From Actinomyces viscosus (lineage in GTDB: Bacteria; Bacteroidota; Bacteroidia; Flavobacteriales_D; Crocinitomicaceae), in the NCBI GenBank assembly GCA_943326975.2, contig CALPVI020000160.1, positions 1-5,205 on the forward strand: a DNA stretch of 5,205 bases, in the 5' to 3' direction. Below, piece after piece: positions 1-5,205 of this stretch (its first letter is position 1; every line of letters begins with the position of its first letter). A program made the translations under genes and the position numbers. Below the pieces are notes generated by a model that saw only the letters and a program-made list of their open reading frames with translations, was not told the origin of the DNA and searched no databases.

Positions 1-1311
1 TCTAATTGTAATAATGTAGTTTTCAAATTTGATTTTGGAATAATTCCAAAAGCTTCATTTGAAGTAGATAAAGTGAATGGTTGTAGAGATTTCACAGTAA
101 AATTTAAAAACAATTCTACTATTTCTGATTCATATAAATGGGATTTTGGTAATGGAATTATTGATTCAACTACGTTTTCACCGATTGTAACTTATACCAA
201 TGTTGGTGATTATAATGTGACATTAACCTTAAAGGATTCTATCTGTAATTTAACGGATACAAATATGATTAAAATTCATGTGCATGATTCTTTGAAGTTA
301 GTAGCTTCAAATGATACCATTATTTGTTCACCTAAACTTTTGAAATTTGTTGCAAATAGTTTTGGAACAAGTAATAAATTTCTTTGGTCTTCATCTAGGT
401 TTTTTACAGACACTTTAAATGGAGTTATAACTGATTCAGTTTTATTATTTGTCCCTGCAAATTCATCAACTTATTTTGTTAAAATTTGGAATAGTGGTTG
501 CGAAATAACTGATAGTGTAAATGTTGAAATGATCAGTTCTAATCTAGAAATAAAAGGTAAAGATTCGCTCTGCATGGATGAGGTTACACATTTTTCAGTA
601 AACAATAAAAGTACATTTTACACTTTTTCATACGAATGGTCACCAAATAATATAATCATTCCTCCGACTTCTAACACAATGGATCATGTAGATGTTTTAA
701 TCAATTCAACCGGTTATTTGTATTTGAATTCATTAGCAAATACAGGATGCTTGGTTAGAGATTCAGTTTTGATTCATGTCAGCCCATTTTCAAAATTAAC
801 TCCTGATGCGCAAGCTTCTGATTATTATGTGCCAGAAGGAGCTAGCGTTACACTTATAGGAAAACCAGATGGGTATATGTATCAATGGTTACCAGGAAAT
901 ACTACTTTCAAATCCTCAAATCAGTTTACAGATGTTACGGTTAGTCAATCAGGAAATTATGTTTTAATTGTTGGTGATTTATTTTGTAAAAGTACCGATA
1001 CAGTTTTTATTGAAACTTATCCTTATACCTGCGATGAACCCTATGTATTTGTTCCAAATGCTTTTTCACCAAATGGAGATCTAGAAAATGATCTGTTAAT
1101 CGTTCGTGGAGAAATGTTAAAAGAATTTACGATTAAAATTTTTAATCGTTGGGGAGAATTGGTCTACGAAGGAAGTGAGCGTGATTCAGGGTGGGATGGG
1201 GCTTATAAAGGAAGAAAATTAGATCCAGATGTTTTTGATTATTATTTAACTTATACTTGTTACGATGAGATACAAAAGTTAAAAAAAGGAAATATCACAT
1301 TATTGAAATAA
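1..1311 (+). CDS. T9SS-secreted PKD/Ig-like surface protein, C-terminal part (5' end outside window)
   Basis: Frame 1 is open from the first base, so this is the 3' end of a longer gene; the GTG at 73 is an internal Val codon. 436 residues are visible. A PKD domain spans roughly residues 18-95, with the WDFGNG core at 47-52 and a typical SP..TY...GDY.V.L tail. Three Ig-like units of about 80-85 residues follow, each closing with a C..xDSV/DTV strand (about 166-178, 249-261, 328-340). The last ~87 residues form the gliding-motility-associated CHU_C domain: FVPNAFSPNGD at 350-360, FNRWG at 381-385, GWDG at 397-400, and a final ITLLK. In this family that domain is the type B sorting signal. It directs export through the outer membrane by the type IX system and attachment to or release from the cell surface. 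The protein is probably a large adhesin-like or cell-surface protein; the ligand cannot be told. No catalytic domain is visible, but one could lie in the missing N-terminal part. Confidence 0.93.
   Translation, partial: SNCNNVVFKFDFGIIPKASFEVDKVNGCRDFTVKFKNNSTISDSYKWDFGNGIIDSTTFSPIVTYTNVGDYNVTLTLKDSICNLTDTNMIKIHVHDSLKLVASNDTIICSPKLLKFVANSFGTSNKFLWSSSRFFTDTLNGVITDSVLLFVPANSSTYFVKIWNSGCEITDSVNVEMISSNLEIKGKDSLCMDEVTHFSVNNKSTFYTFSYEWSPNNIIIPPTSNTMDHVDVLINSTGYLYLNSLANTGCLVRDSVLIHVSPFSKLTPDAQASDYYVPEGASVTLIGKPDGYMYQWLPGNTTFKSSNQFTDVTVSQSGNYVLIVGDLFCKSTDTVFIETYPYTCDEPYVFVPNAFSPNGDLENDLLIVRGEMLKEFTIKIFNRWGELVYEGSERDSGWDGAYKGRKLDPDVFDYYLTYTCYDEIQKLKKGNITLLK
1048..1308 (+). other. CHU_C / gliding-motility-associated T9SS type B sorting domain
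   Basis: This is the C-terminal domain of the surface protein. The landmarks are FVPNAFSPNGD, then a hydrophobic strand ending in KIFNRWGELVYE, then GWDGAYKG and a terminal beta strand ending NITLLK, all in the order known for this family. The conserved family motif usually reads NAFTPNGDGxND. Here it is NAFSPNGDLEND, so the second glycine of the loop is replaced by Leu-Glu, a modest departure. Domains of this type are recognised by the type IX secretion machinery and mark the protein as an outer-membrane export substrate. Confidence 0.93.
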
Positions 1312-1327
1312 TAAATTAAATTAGTTT

Positions 1328-2404
1328 ATGAAGAAAGTTATTACAAAAGATTCTCAGAAATTTTTAGAAAAATATTTAAATAATCCTTCTCCGACAGGTT
1401 TTGAAACAGAAGGACAAAAGTTATGGTTAGAATATATCAATCCTTTTATTGATGGTTATTTTACGGATAATTATGGGACAGCAGTTGGTGTTATAAATCC
1501 AGAAGCTGAATACAAAGTTGTAATAGAAGCGCATGCAGATGAAATTTCTTATTTTGTTCACTACATAACAAATGAAGGGTTTATTTATTTGAGAAGAAAT
1601 GGTGGTTCAGATCATATGATAGCTCCTTCAAAAAGAGTAAATATACATACAGAAAAAGGAATTGTTAAAGCAATATTTGGATGGCCTGCAATTCATATGC
1701 GTCAGGAAAAAGAAGAAACACCAAGTTTGAAGAATATATTTTTAGATTGTGGTTGTTCAACAAAAGAAGAGGTTGAAGCATTAGGTATTCATGTTGGTTG
1801 TGTTGTAACATATGAAGATGAGTTCATGATTTTGAATAAAAACAGATATGTAGGTAGAGCTTTGGATAATCGAATAGGAGGTTTTATGATTGCTGAAGTC
1901 GCAAGATTATTAAAAGAAAATAAAGTGAAATTACCTTTCGGATTATACATCGTTAATGCTGTTCAAGAAGAAGTTGGCTTAAGAGGTGCAGAAATGATTG
2001 CGGAACGAATAGATCCAGATGTGGCAATTATTACAGATGTTTGTCATTGTACTCAAACACCTATGGTAAATAAAATAGAGCAAGGAGATTTACATAGTGG
2101 CAAAGGACCTGTTTTAACTGTTGGTCCTGCTGTGCATAATAATTTACTAAAACATATTCAAAATACAGCAGATAAAAATAAGATTCCTTTTCAACGAGCG
2201 GCAGCATCAAGAGCAACAGGAACGGATACGGATGCTTTTGCGTATTCAAATGAAGGAGTTCCTTCTGCATTAATTTCTTTACCTTTAAGGTATATGCATA
2301 CTACAGTTGAAACATGTAGAAAAGAAGATGTAGAAAATGCAATTTTATTGATTTATGAATCGCTGAAAGCATTAAAGAATGGACAAGACTTTAAATATTT
2401 ATAG
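1328..2404 (+). CDS. M42-family metallo-aminopeptidase (TET / deblocking aminopeptidase type)
   Basis: A complete 358-residue protein of normal family length (about 340-365). M42 enzymes are cytosolic two-metal aminopeptidases, often assembled as hollow tetrahedral dodecamers, that trim short peptides released by other proteases. All expected active-site residues are visible: metal ligand His69 and catalytic Asp71 in AHADE; bridging Asp180 in ALDNR; general base Glu214 and metal ligand Glu215 in QEEVG; Asp237 in TDVCH; His324 in RYMHTTVE. The stretch at about 73-165, between His69 and Asp180, corresponds to the inserted dimerisation (PA-like) domain. No signal peptide is present. The start at 1328 fits the family N-terminus. 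It has no Shine-Dalgarno, only an A/T-rich leader, as is normal in Bacteroidota. The gene begins 16 bases after the surface-protein stop with no convincing promoter between, so read-through is likely. It ends at the hairpin 2422-2454. Some family members are annotated as cellulases or endoglucanases (an old misassignment), so peptidase is the safer call. Substrate preference cannot be read from the sequence. Confidence 0.95.
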   Translation: MKKVITKDSQKFLEKYLNNPSPTGFETEGQKLWLEYINPFIDGYFTDNYGTAVGVINPEAEYKVVIEAHADEISYFVHYITNEGFIYLRRNGGSDHMIAPSKRVNIHTEKGIVKAIFGWPAIHMRQEKEETPSLKNIFLDCGCSTKEEVEALGIHVGCVVTYEDEFMILNKNRYVGRALDNRIGGFMIAEVARLLKENKVKLPFGLYIVNAVQEEVGLRGAEMIAERIDPDVAIITDVCHCTQTPMVNKIEQGDLHSGKGPVLTVGPAVHNNLLKHIQNTADKNKIPFQRAAASRATGTDTDAFAYSNEGVPSALISLPLRYMHTTVETCRKEDVENAILLIYESLKALKNGQDFKYL

Positions 2405-2421
2405 GTAAAAGTTAGTGGATA

Positions 2422-2454
2422 AAAAAATGCTGTCTATTAAAGACAGCATTTTTT
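2422..2454. terminator. Bidirectional intrinsic terminator between convergent genes
   Basis: A perfect 14-bp inverted repeat (AAAAAATGCTGTCT / AGACAGCATTTTTT) encloses a 5-base loop, ATTAA. The GC-containing core TGCTGTCT is flanked by an A tract on the left and a T tract on the right, so either strand would give a stem followed by a U run. It lies 17 bases after the peptidase stop and 21 bases beyond the stop of the minus-strand kinase gene. It is therefore placed to end both transcripts. Confidence 0.92.
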
Positions 2455-2475
2455 AGGATTGAAAAGTATATTTAA

Positions 2476-3786
2476 TTAATCCATATATTTTCTAAAATCA
2501 TTCGTATTAATAGTTGCTTTTAAATCATGAAGCAAGTTGTAAAGTCCAAAAAAAGTACGGTTAATGTATAAAAAATGCTTAGAACCTCTATTTCCATTCA
2601 TTTTTCTAAGCTGCGAATCCTTTGCTAAATTTTCGCCTAATTGAGCAATATTTGAAAAGAAGTCAGAATTTGAAAAATCAAAAGACTCACAATGTAAAGG
2701 TTCAGTGAAGAGACTCAATAAATCATAAAATAATTTTTTAATGAATTGTTTCGTCTCGTGATTGTCTTCGGTAGTAAGAATTTCTAATTCAAATAATTTT
2801 TGTTCAAATTTTTGAGGATCATTTAATATTTCTGTTTTTGCTAATTCAAAATACGGAATATAAAAATCTTCTGGAATAGTTTTCATACAACCAAAATCAA
2901 TTGCGATTAAATTTCCTTCATTATTTATAAGGAAATTACCAGGATGAGGATCAGCATGAACTTGACGTAGGCCATGTATTTGAAACATGTAAAAATCCCA
3001 CATTGCTTGTCCTATCTTATTTGCTTTATCTTGATCCGTATTGTGAGATGTAAATTCAGATAAATGCTCTCCGTCTATCCAACTCATTGTTAAAATTTTT
3101 GAGGAAGATAATTCAGGATAATATTTCGGGAATTTTAAATTTTCAATTGCTTTACAAGCTTCAGAAATTGCTAAACTTTGTTTTAATTCTAAGTCATAAT
3201 CAGTTTCTTCAATAAGTTTACTCTCGACTTCTTGAAAATATTTTTCAGAATCTTTTCCTTTTAAATTAAACATTCTTACAGCAAAAGGTTTAACTAACGC
3301 TAAATCAGAACTGATACTTTCTGCTATACCAGGATATTGAATTTTCACAGCTAATTTTAAATTGTTTTTTGTCGCTAAATGTACTTGCCCTATACTTGCT
3401 GCATTGATAGCATCAGAAGTGAAAGTATCAAAAATTTCTTCAGGATATTTACCTAAATATTGTTTAAATGTTTTACGAACTAATGGAGCTGAAAGGGGAG
3501 GGACTGAAAATTGAGACAAAGAAAACTTATCTACATAAGCTTTAGGCATAATGTTTTTATCCATGCTAAGCATTTGTGTTACTTTTAAAGCACTTCCCTT
3601 TAAGTTTTTTAGACCATCATATATATCTTCAGCGTTGTTTTCATTCAGTTTTTCCTTATCTAAAGAAGGATTTATTAACTTTTCTCCATAATAGGATATG
3701 TAATTTCCCCCAACCTTAAGACCGGTTTTAACTAATTGAGTAGCTCTTTCAATTTTACCTGTCGGAATTTTATCGATAGTCTTCAT
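2476..3786 (-). CDS. ABC1/AarF (UbiB/COQ8-like) atypical kinase family protein
   Basis: A complete 436-residue member of the ABC1 family, atypical protein-kinase-like ATPases that support isoprenoid-quinone and other lipid metabolism; this phylum normally uses menaquinone. Visible landmarks, in order, are: a basic N-terminus (IPTGKIERA, 7-15); the KxGQ-region helix at about 61-74, reading KVTQ (68-71) instead of KxGQ; the Ala-rich loop NAASIGQVH (128-136) in place of a P-loop; the nucleotide-binding Lys148 in LAVKIQYPG; an ExD motif, EETDYDLE (193-200); the catalytic loop HADPHPGN (277-284) with Asp279 and Asn284; and the metal-binding DFG at 297-299. No transmembrane helix is evident at the C-terminus, unlike E. 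coli UbiB, so it is probably soluble or peripheral. The stretch KIQYPGIAESISSDL resembles COQ8/ADCK3 more than UbiB. It starts 4 bases after the TetR-fold gene and must be co-transcribed with it. Its substrate is unknown, and protein-kinase activity should not be assumed. Confidence 0.93.
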   Translation of the reverse strand: MKTIDKIPTGKIERATQLVKTGLKVGGNYISYYGEKLINPSLDKEKLNENNAEDIYDGLKNLKGSALKVTQMLSMDKNIMPKAYVDKFSLSQFSVPPLSAPLVRKTFKQYLGKYPEEIFDTFTSDAINAASIGQVHLATKNNLKLAVKIQYPGIAESISSDLALVKPFAVRMFNLKGKDSEKYFQEVESKLIEETDYDLELKQSLAISEACKAIENLKFPKYYPELSSSKILTMSWIDGEHLSEFTSHNTDQDKANKIGQAMWDFYMFQIHGLRQVHADPHPGNFLINNEGNLIAIDFGCMKTIPEDFYIPYFELAKTEILNDPQKFEQKLFELEILTTEDNHETKQFIKKLFYDLLSLFTEPLHCESFDFSNSDFFSNIAQLGENLAKDSQLRKMNGNRGSKHFLYINRTFFGLYNLLHDLKATINTNDFRKYMD

Positions 3787-3790
3787 ATGC

Positions 3791-4441
3791 TTACATTTTT
3801 TCTTTGAGTAAAAATTTTGCTAAATCAAATAAACTTTCCAATGGTTTGCTTTCTAAGAATAATGATGAGGTTGTAATTGACTTTTCAATCAGTATATCCG
3901 TTTTTTCAAAATTGCTGGAAGTATCATCTAACCAAAATTTTAAGATAAAAAGAAATTGTAGCCATGCACCTTCACTGAATACGGTATTAGTGTAATTTGC
4001 TACTTTTTCATTTTTAACTGGTGATTCAATTTTATCTTCAATAAATTTTTTAAATATTTTTCTGAATTCTTTTAATTGAAGAGCATTTTTAAATTGATTT
4101 TTTTCTGATTCTAAAGTAAAGGCTATATAACTTCGATTCAAATTAAACAATTCAAAAATTGAAAAAAAGAAAGTTAGCATTTTGTCTTTATCAGAATAAG
4201 AATCAAATTCAGAGTTGTTGTTAATAATCGTTTGCACATTTTCAATAAACTTAACCCAAATTCTTTCTTTGATTGCTTTTAAGGAAGCAAAATACTGATA
4301 GAAATTTTTTTCCTCAATTGCGTGCGTTTTACAAAAAGAAAATACATTTAAAGGGTCTTTTCCATTTTCTAAAACATCTTCCATATAAAGTGTGATGATA
4401 GCATTTTCATCTATTGTCATATTGTGATTACTCTCTTCCAT
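3791..4441 (-). CDS. TetR/AcrR-fold protein, first gene of operon with ABC1 kinase
   Basis: 216 residues, almost entirely helical, of normal TetR-family length. Residues about 12-60 match the TetR DNA-binding domain layout: helix 1 (IITLYMEDVLENG), a PLNVFSFCKTHAI segment for helices 2-3, then NFYQYFAS (46-53), corresponding to the family signature lYxyFxSK. Residues about 65-216 form the ligand or dimerisation part, with aromatic stretches (FFFSIFELFNL, 91-101; WLQFLFILKFWL, 160-171) that suggest a greasy ligand pocket or dimer face. The last helix (about 200-216) is amphipathic. The turn and recognition helix carry Glu43-Glu44, which is unusual for DNA contact. It may be an autoregulator acting on the inverted repeat 36 bases upstream of its start. 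It may instead be a non-DNA-binding, lipid-binding partner of the kinase, as COQ9 is for the mitochondrial complex containing COQ8. The start is set by the ATG at 4441, with an A/T-rich leader and no Shine-Dalgarno. Confidence 0.8.
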   Translation of the reverse strand: MEESNHNMTIDENAIITLYMEDVLENGKDPLNVFSFCKTHAIEEKNFYQYFASLKAIKERIWVKFIENVQTIINNNSEFDSYSDKDKMLTFFFSIFELFNLNRSYIAFTLESEKNQFKNALQLKEFRKIFKKFIEDKIESPVKNEKVANYTNTVFSEGAWLQFLFILKFWLDDTSSNFEKTDILIEKSITTSSLFLESKPLESLFDLAKFLLKEKM

Positions 4442-4476
4442 TTTATATATTTTTTATTTTATTTCTATAAATATAC

Positions 4477-4520
4477 GAATTATTGTTTAATGAAAAATGA
4501 TTTTTATTAAACAATAATTC
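4477..4520. promoter_or_regulatory. Perfect 15-bp inverted repeat, candidate operator
   Basis: GAATTATTGTTTAAT (4477-4491) and its exact reverse complement ATTAAACAATAATTC (4506-4520) flank 14 bases. The spacer itself is AAAAA-TGA-TTTTT after a single G. The whole element could therefore also fold as a stem of about 20 bp with one bulged base. It has almost no GC, which argues against an intrinsic terminator. Its position 36 bases upstream of the TetR-fold start codon suits an autoregulatory operator. The arms are farther apart than in most TetR operators, so binding by two dimers or by another factor is possible. Confidence 0.55.
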
Positions 4521-4602
4521 TTTTACTCAAACATTTTCTTATGAAGAAGTATATATATTCGTGGAAGTTTCAAATGTTTATTGATTTTTCATTGTTTAAG
4601 TT

Positions 4603-4630
4603 TTGTATTGCTGAGTTTTGCCTAACTTTG
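4603..4630 (+). promoter_or_regulatory. Bacteroidota-type promoter for the membrane-protein gene
   Basis: TTG at 4603-4605 and TAACTTTG at 4623-4630 are separated by 17 bases. They match the -33 TTG and -7 TAnnTTTG consensus of the major sigma factor in this phylum. The -7 match is exact. Its position predicts a transcript starting at about 4633-4637, essentially on the ATG at 4635. Confidence 0.6.
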
Positions 4631-4634
4631 TCTC

Positions 4635-5198
4635 ATGAAATGGTTGAGTGAACGAATTAAGTTTAATGAGGATAATCAAAAAGTAACATTTGTTATTTAT
4701 CCCGAGAATAAAGGATGGATAAAGTCGCTTATGGGAGCATGGTTTGCAATGTGGATTGCAATAGGAGTAACAATATCATGGGCATTATTGACTTTGAAAA
4801 TGACAGAAAATGAACGTGTCTTTTTATATGTTTTTATGGCTTTTTGGTTGTATTATGCTTTAAAAGTGGGTAGATCGTTTTTTTGGACATTATGGGGAAA
4901 GGAGTTGATTAAAATTAATGAAACTTCTTTTACATATAAAAAATCGATTAAAAACTATGGGAAGGCAACTCCATATTATTTAGAGAATATTAAAAAAATC
5001 AGAACATTTCAACCAAAAGATAGATCTTTACAGTCTGTTTGGGAAGCATCTCCTTGGGTAAGAGGAGGTGAAAGATTAGAGTTTGATTATATGGGGAAAG
5101 TAATACGATTTGGTAGAAAGTTGGAAGAAAAGGAGCAAAAATTGTTTTTTAATTTATTGACGAAGAAAATAGATGAGAAACTTAGAAAATTGAAATAA
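4635..5198 (+). CDS. Small two-helix membrane protein with possible PH-like cytosolic domain (hypothetical)
   Basis: 187 residues; I do not recognise a named family. An N-terminal polar part (1-30) begins with strand-like segments (IKFNEDNQKVTFVIYP). Two hydrophobic segments follow at about 31-53 and 62-83, joined by a short polar turn, as in a membrane hairpin. The C-terminal half (about 86-187) is soluble and basic. Its run of short strands (ELIKINETSFTYKK, YYLENIKKI, RLEFDYMGKVIRFG) and final helix with E/K repeats resemble membrane-anchored bacterial PH-like proteins; this is a shape match only. It is rich in tryptophan, with 10 of 187 residues (3, 28, 36, 40, 49, 71, 84, 87, 136, 141). 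Both ends of the hairpin would lie on the same, probably cytosolic, side. The ATG at 4635 is the first possible start because an in-frame TAA lies at 4623-4625. The next Met (residue 33) would cut into the first membrane helix. It runs divergently from the TetR-fold/kinase operon and could share regulation with it. Confidence 0.8.
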   Translation: MKWLSERIKFNEDNQKVTFVIYPENKGWIKSLMGAWFAMWIAIGVTISWALLTLKMTENERVFLYVFMAFWLYYALKVGRSFFWTLWGKELIKINETSFTYKKSIKNYGKATPYYLENIKKIRTFQPKDRSLQSVWEASPWVRGGERLEFDYMGKVIRFGRKLEEKEQKLFFNLLTKKIDEKLRKLK

Positions 5199-5205
5199 AA
5201 AAAAA

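Larger units (their letters stand above)
4442..4634. other. Divergent intergenic regulatory region
   Basis: 193 very AT-rich bases separate the minus-strand TetR-fold/kinase operon from the plus-strand membrane-protein gene. It holds a perfect 15-bp inverted repeat (4477-4520), a third copy of its ATTGTTTAA half (4591-4599), and a plus-strand promoter match just before the rightward gene. I found no small ORF or RNA gene in it. A good TAnnTTTG match for the leftward operon was not found, only one-mismatch versions without a partner -33 element. Confidence 0.7.

Noticed and set aside
73..75. GTG as start of the surface-protein gene
   Set aside because: The frame is open to base 1, and the residues before it (PKASFEVDK) belong to the start of the PKD domain, so GTG is an internal Val codon.
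1252..1259. TATACTTG as a -7 promoter element for the peptidase gene
   Set aside because: It has one mismatch to TAnnTTTG, the nearest TTG (1235-1237) is only 14 bases upstream, and it lies inside the conserved sorting-domain coding sequence.
2061..2270. 69-codon open frame on the minus strand inside the peptidase gene
   Set aside because: It is antisense to the M42 coding region that includes conserved active-site surroundings, its composition is Leu/Tyr-rich low-complexity, and no promoter or family resemblance is seen. It is a shadow.
2524..2700. Possible C-terminal transmembrane helices in the ABC1 kinase, as in UbiB
   Set aside because: The C-terminal ~85 residues are broken up by charged and polar residues, with no hydrophobic run long enough to cross a membrane.
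3804..3995. 63-codon open frame on the plus strand inside the TetR-fold gene
   Set aside because: It is antisense to the helical C-terminal part of the TetR-fold protein, has no recognisable domain, and is explained by AT-rich composition.
4477..4520. Inverted repeat as an intrinsic terminator
   Set aside because: The stem is almost purely A/T and lies between divergent genes, where no transcript needs to end.
4528..4578. Minus-strand -7 candidates AATGTTTG (4535-4528) and AACATTTG (4578-4571) for the TetR-fold operon
   Set aside because: Each misses the first T of TAnnTTTG and neither has a TTG at suitable -33 spacing, so the leftward promoter is left unassigned.

Overview
The window comes from an AT-rich chromosome of the phylum Bacteroidota, probably of the Flavobacteriia type. 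Four things suggest this: a type IX secretion (T9SS) C-terminal sorting domain of the gliding-motility (CHU_C) class, PKD/Ig-like surface modules, the absence of Shine-Dalgarno sequences before the start codons, and a promoter with the Bacteroidota TTG / TAnnTTTG elements. I cannot name the genus or species.

Layout. Bases 1-1311 (+) are the 3' part of a large secreted surface protein: a PKD domain, three Ig-like units and the T9SS sorting domain. Its true start lies upstream of the window. After 16 bases comes a complete M42-family metallo-aminopeptidase (1328-2404, +) with every metal ligand and the catalytic glutamate visible. A perfect 14-bp hairpin with A and T tracts (2422-2454) separates it from a convergent two-gene operon on the minus strand and looks like a shared bidirectional terminator. 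That operon is transcribed from right to left. A TetR-fold protein (4441-3791) is followed after 4 bases by an ABC1/AarF-type atypical kinase (3786-2476). The divergent 193-base region 4442-4634 holds a perfect 15-bp inverted repeat and a good Bacteroidota promoter that points right. That promoter serves a small Trp-rich two-helix membrane protein (4635-5198, +), possibly with a PH-like cytosolic domain.

How the genes fit together. The secreted protein and the peptidase could share a transcript, but they have no evident functional link. The most interesting unit is the TetR-fold / ABC1-kinase pair. The kinase resembles mitochondrial COQ8/ADCK3 more than E. coli UbiB around its Ala-rich loop and Lys region. 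The TetR-fold protein has an acidic, atypical recognition helix and an amphipathic C-terminal helix. This recalls COQ8 and COQ9 (a TetR-fold lipid-binding protein) and raises the possibility of a lipid- or quinone-handling partner rather than, or as well as, a repressor. This is inference. The rest of the window is conventional, and I see no CRISPR array, tRNA, rRNA or mobile element.
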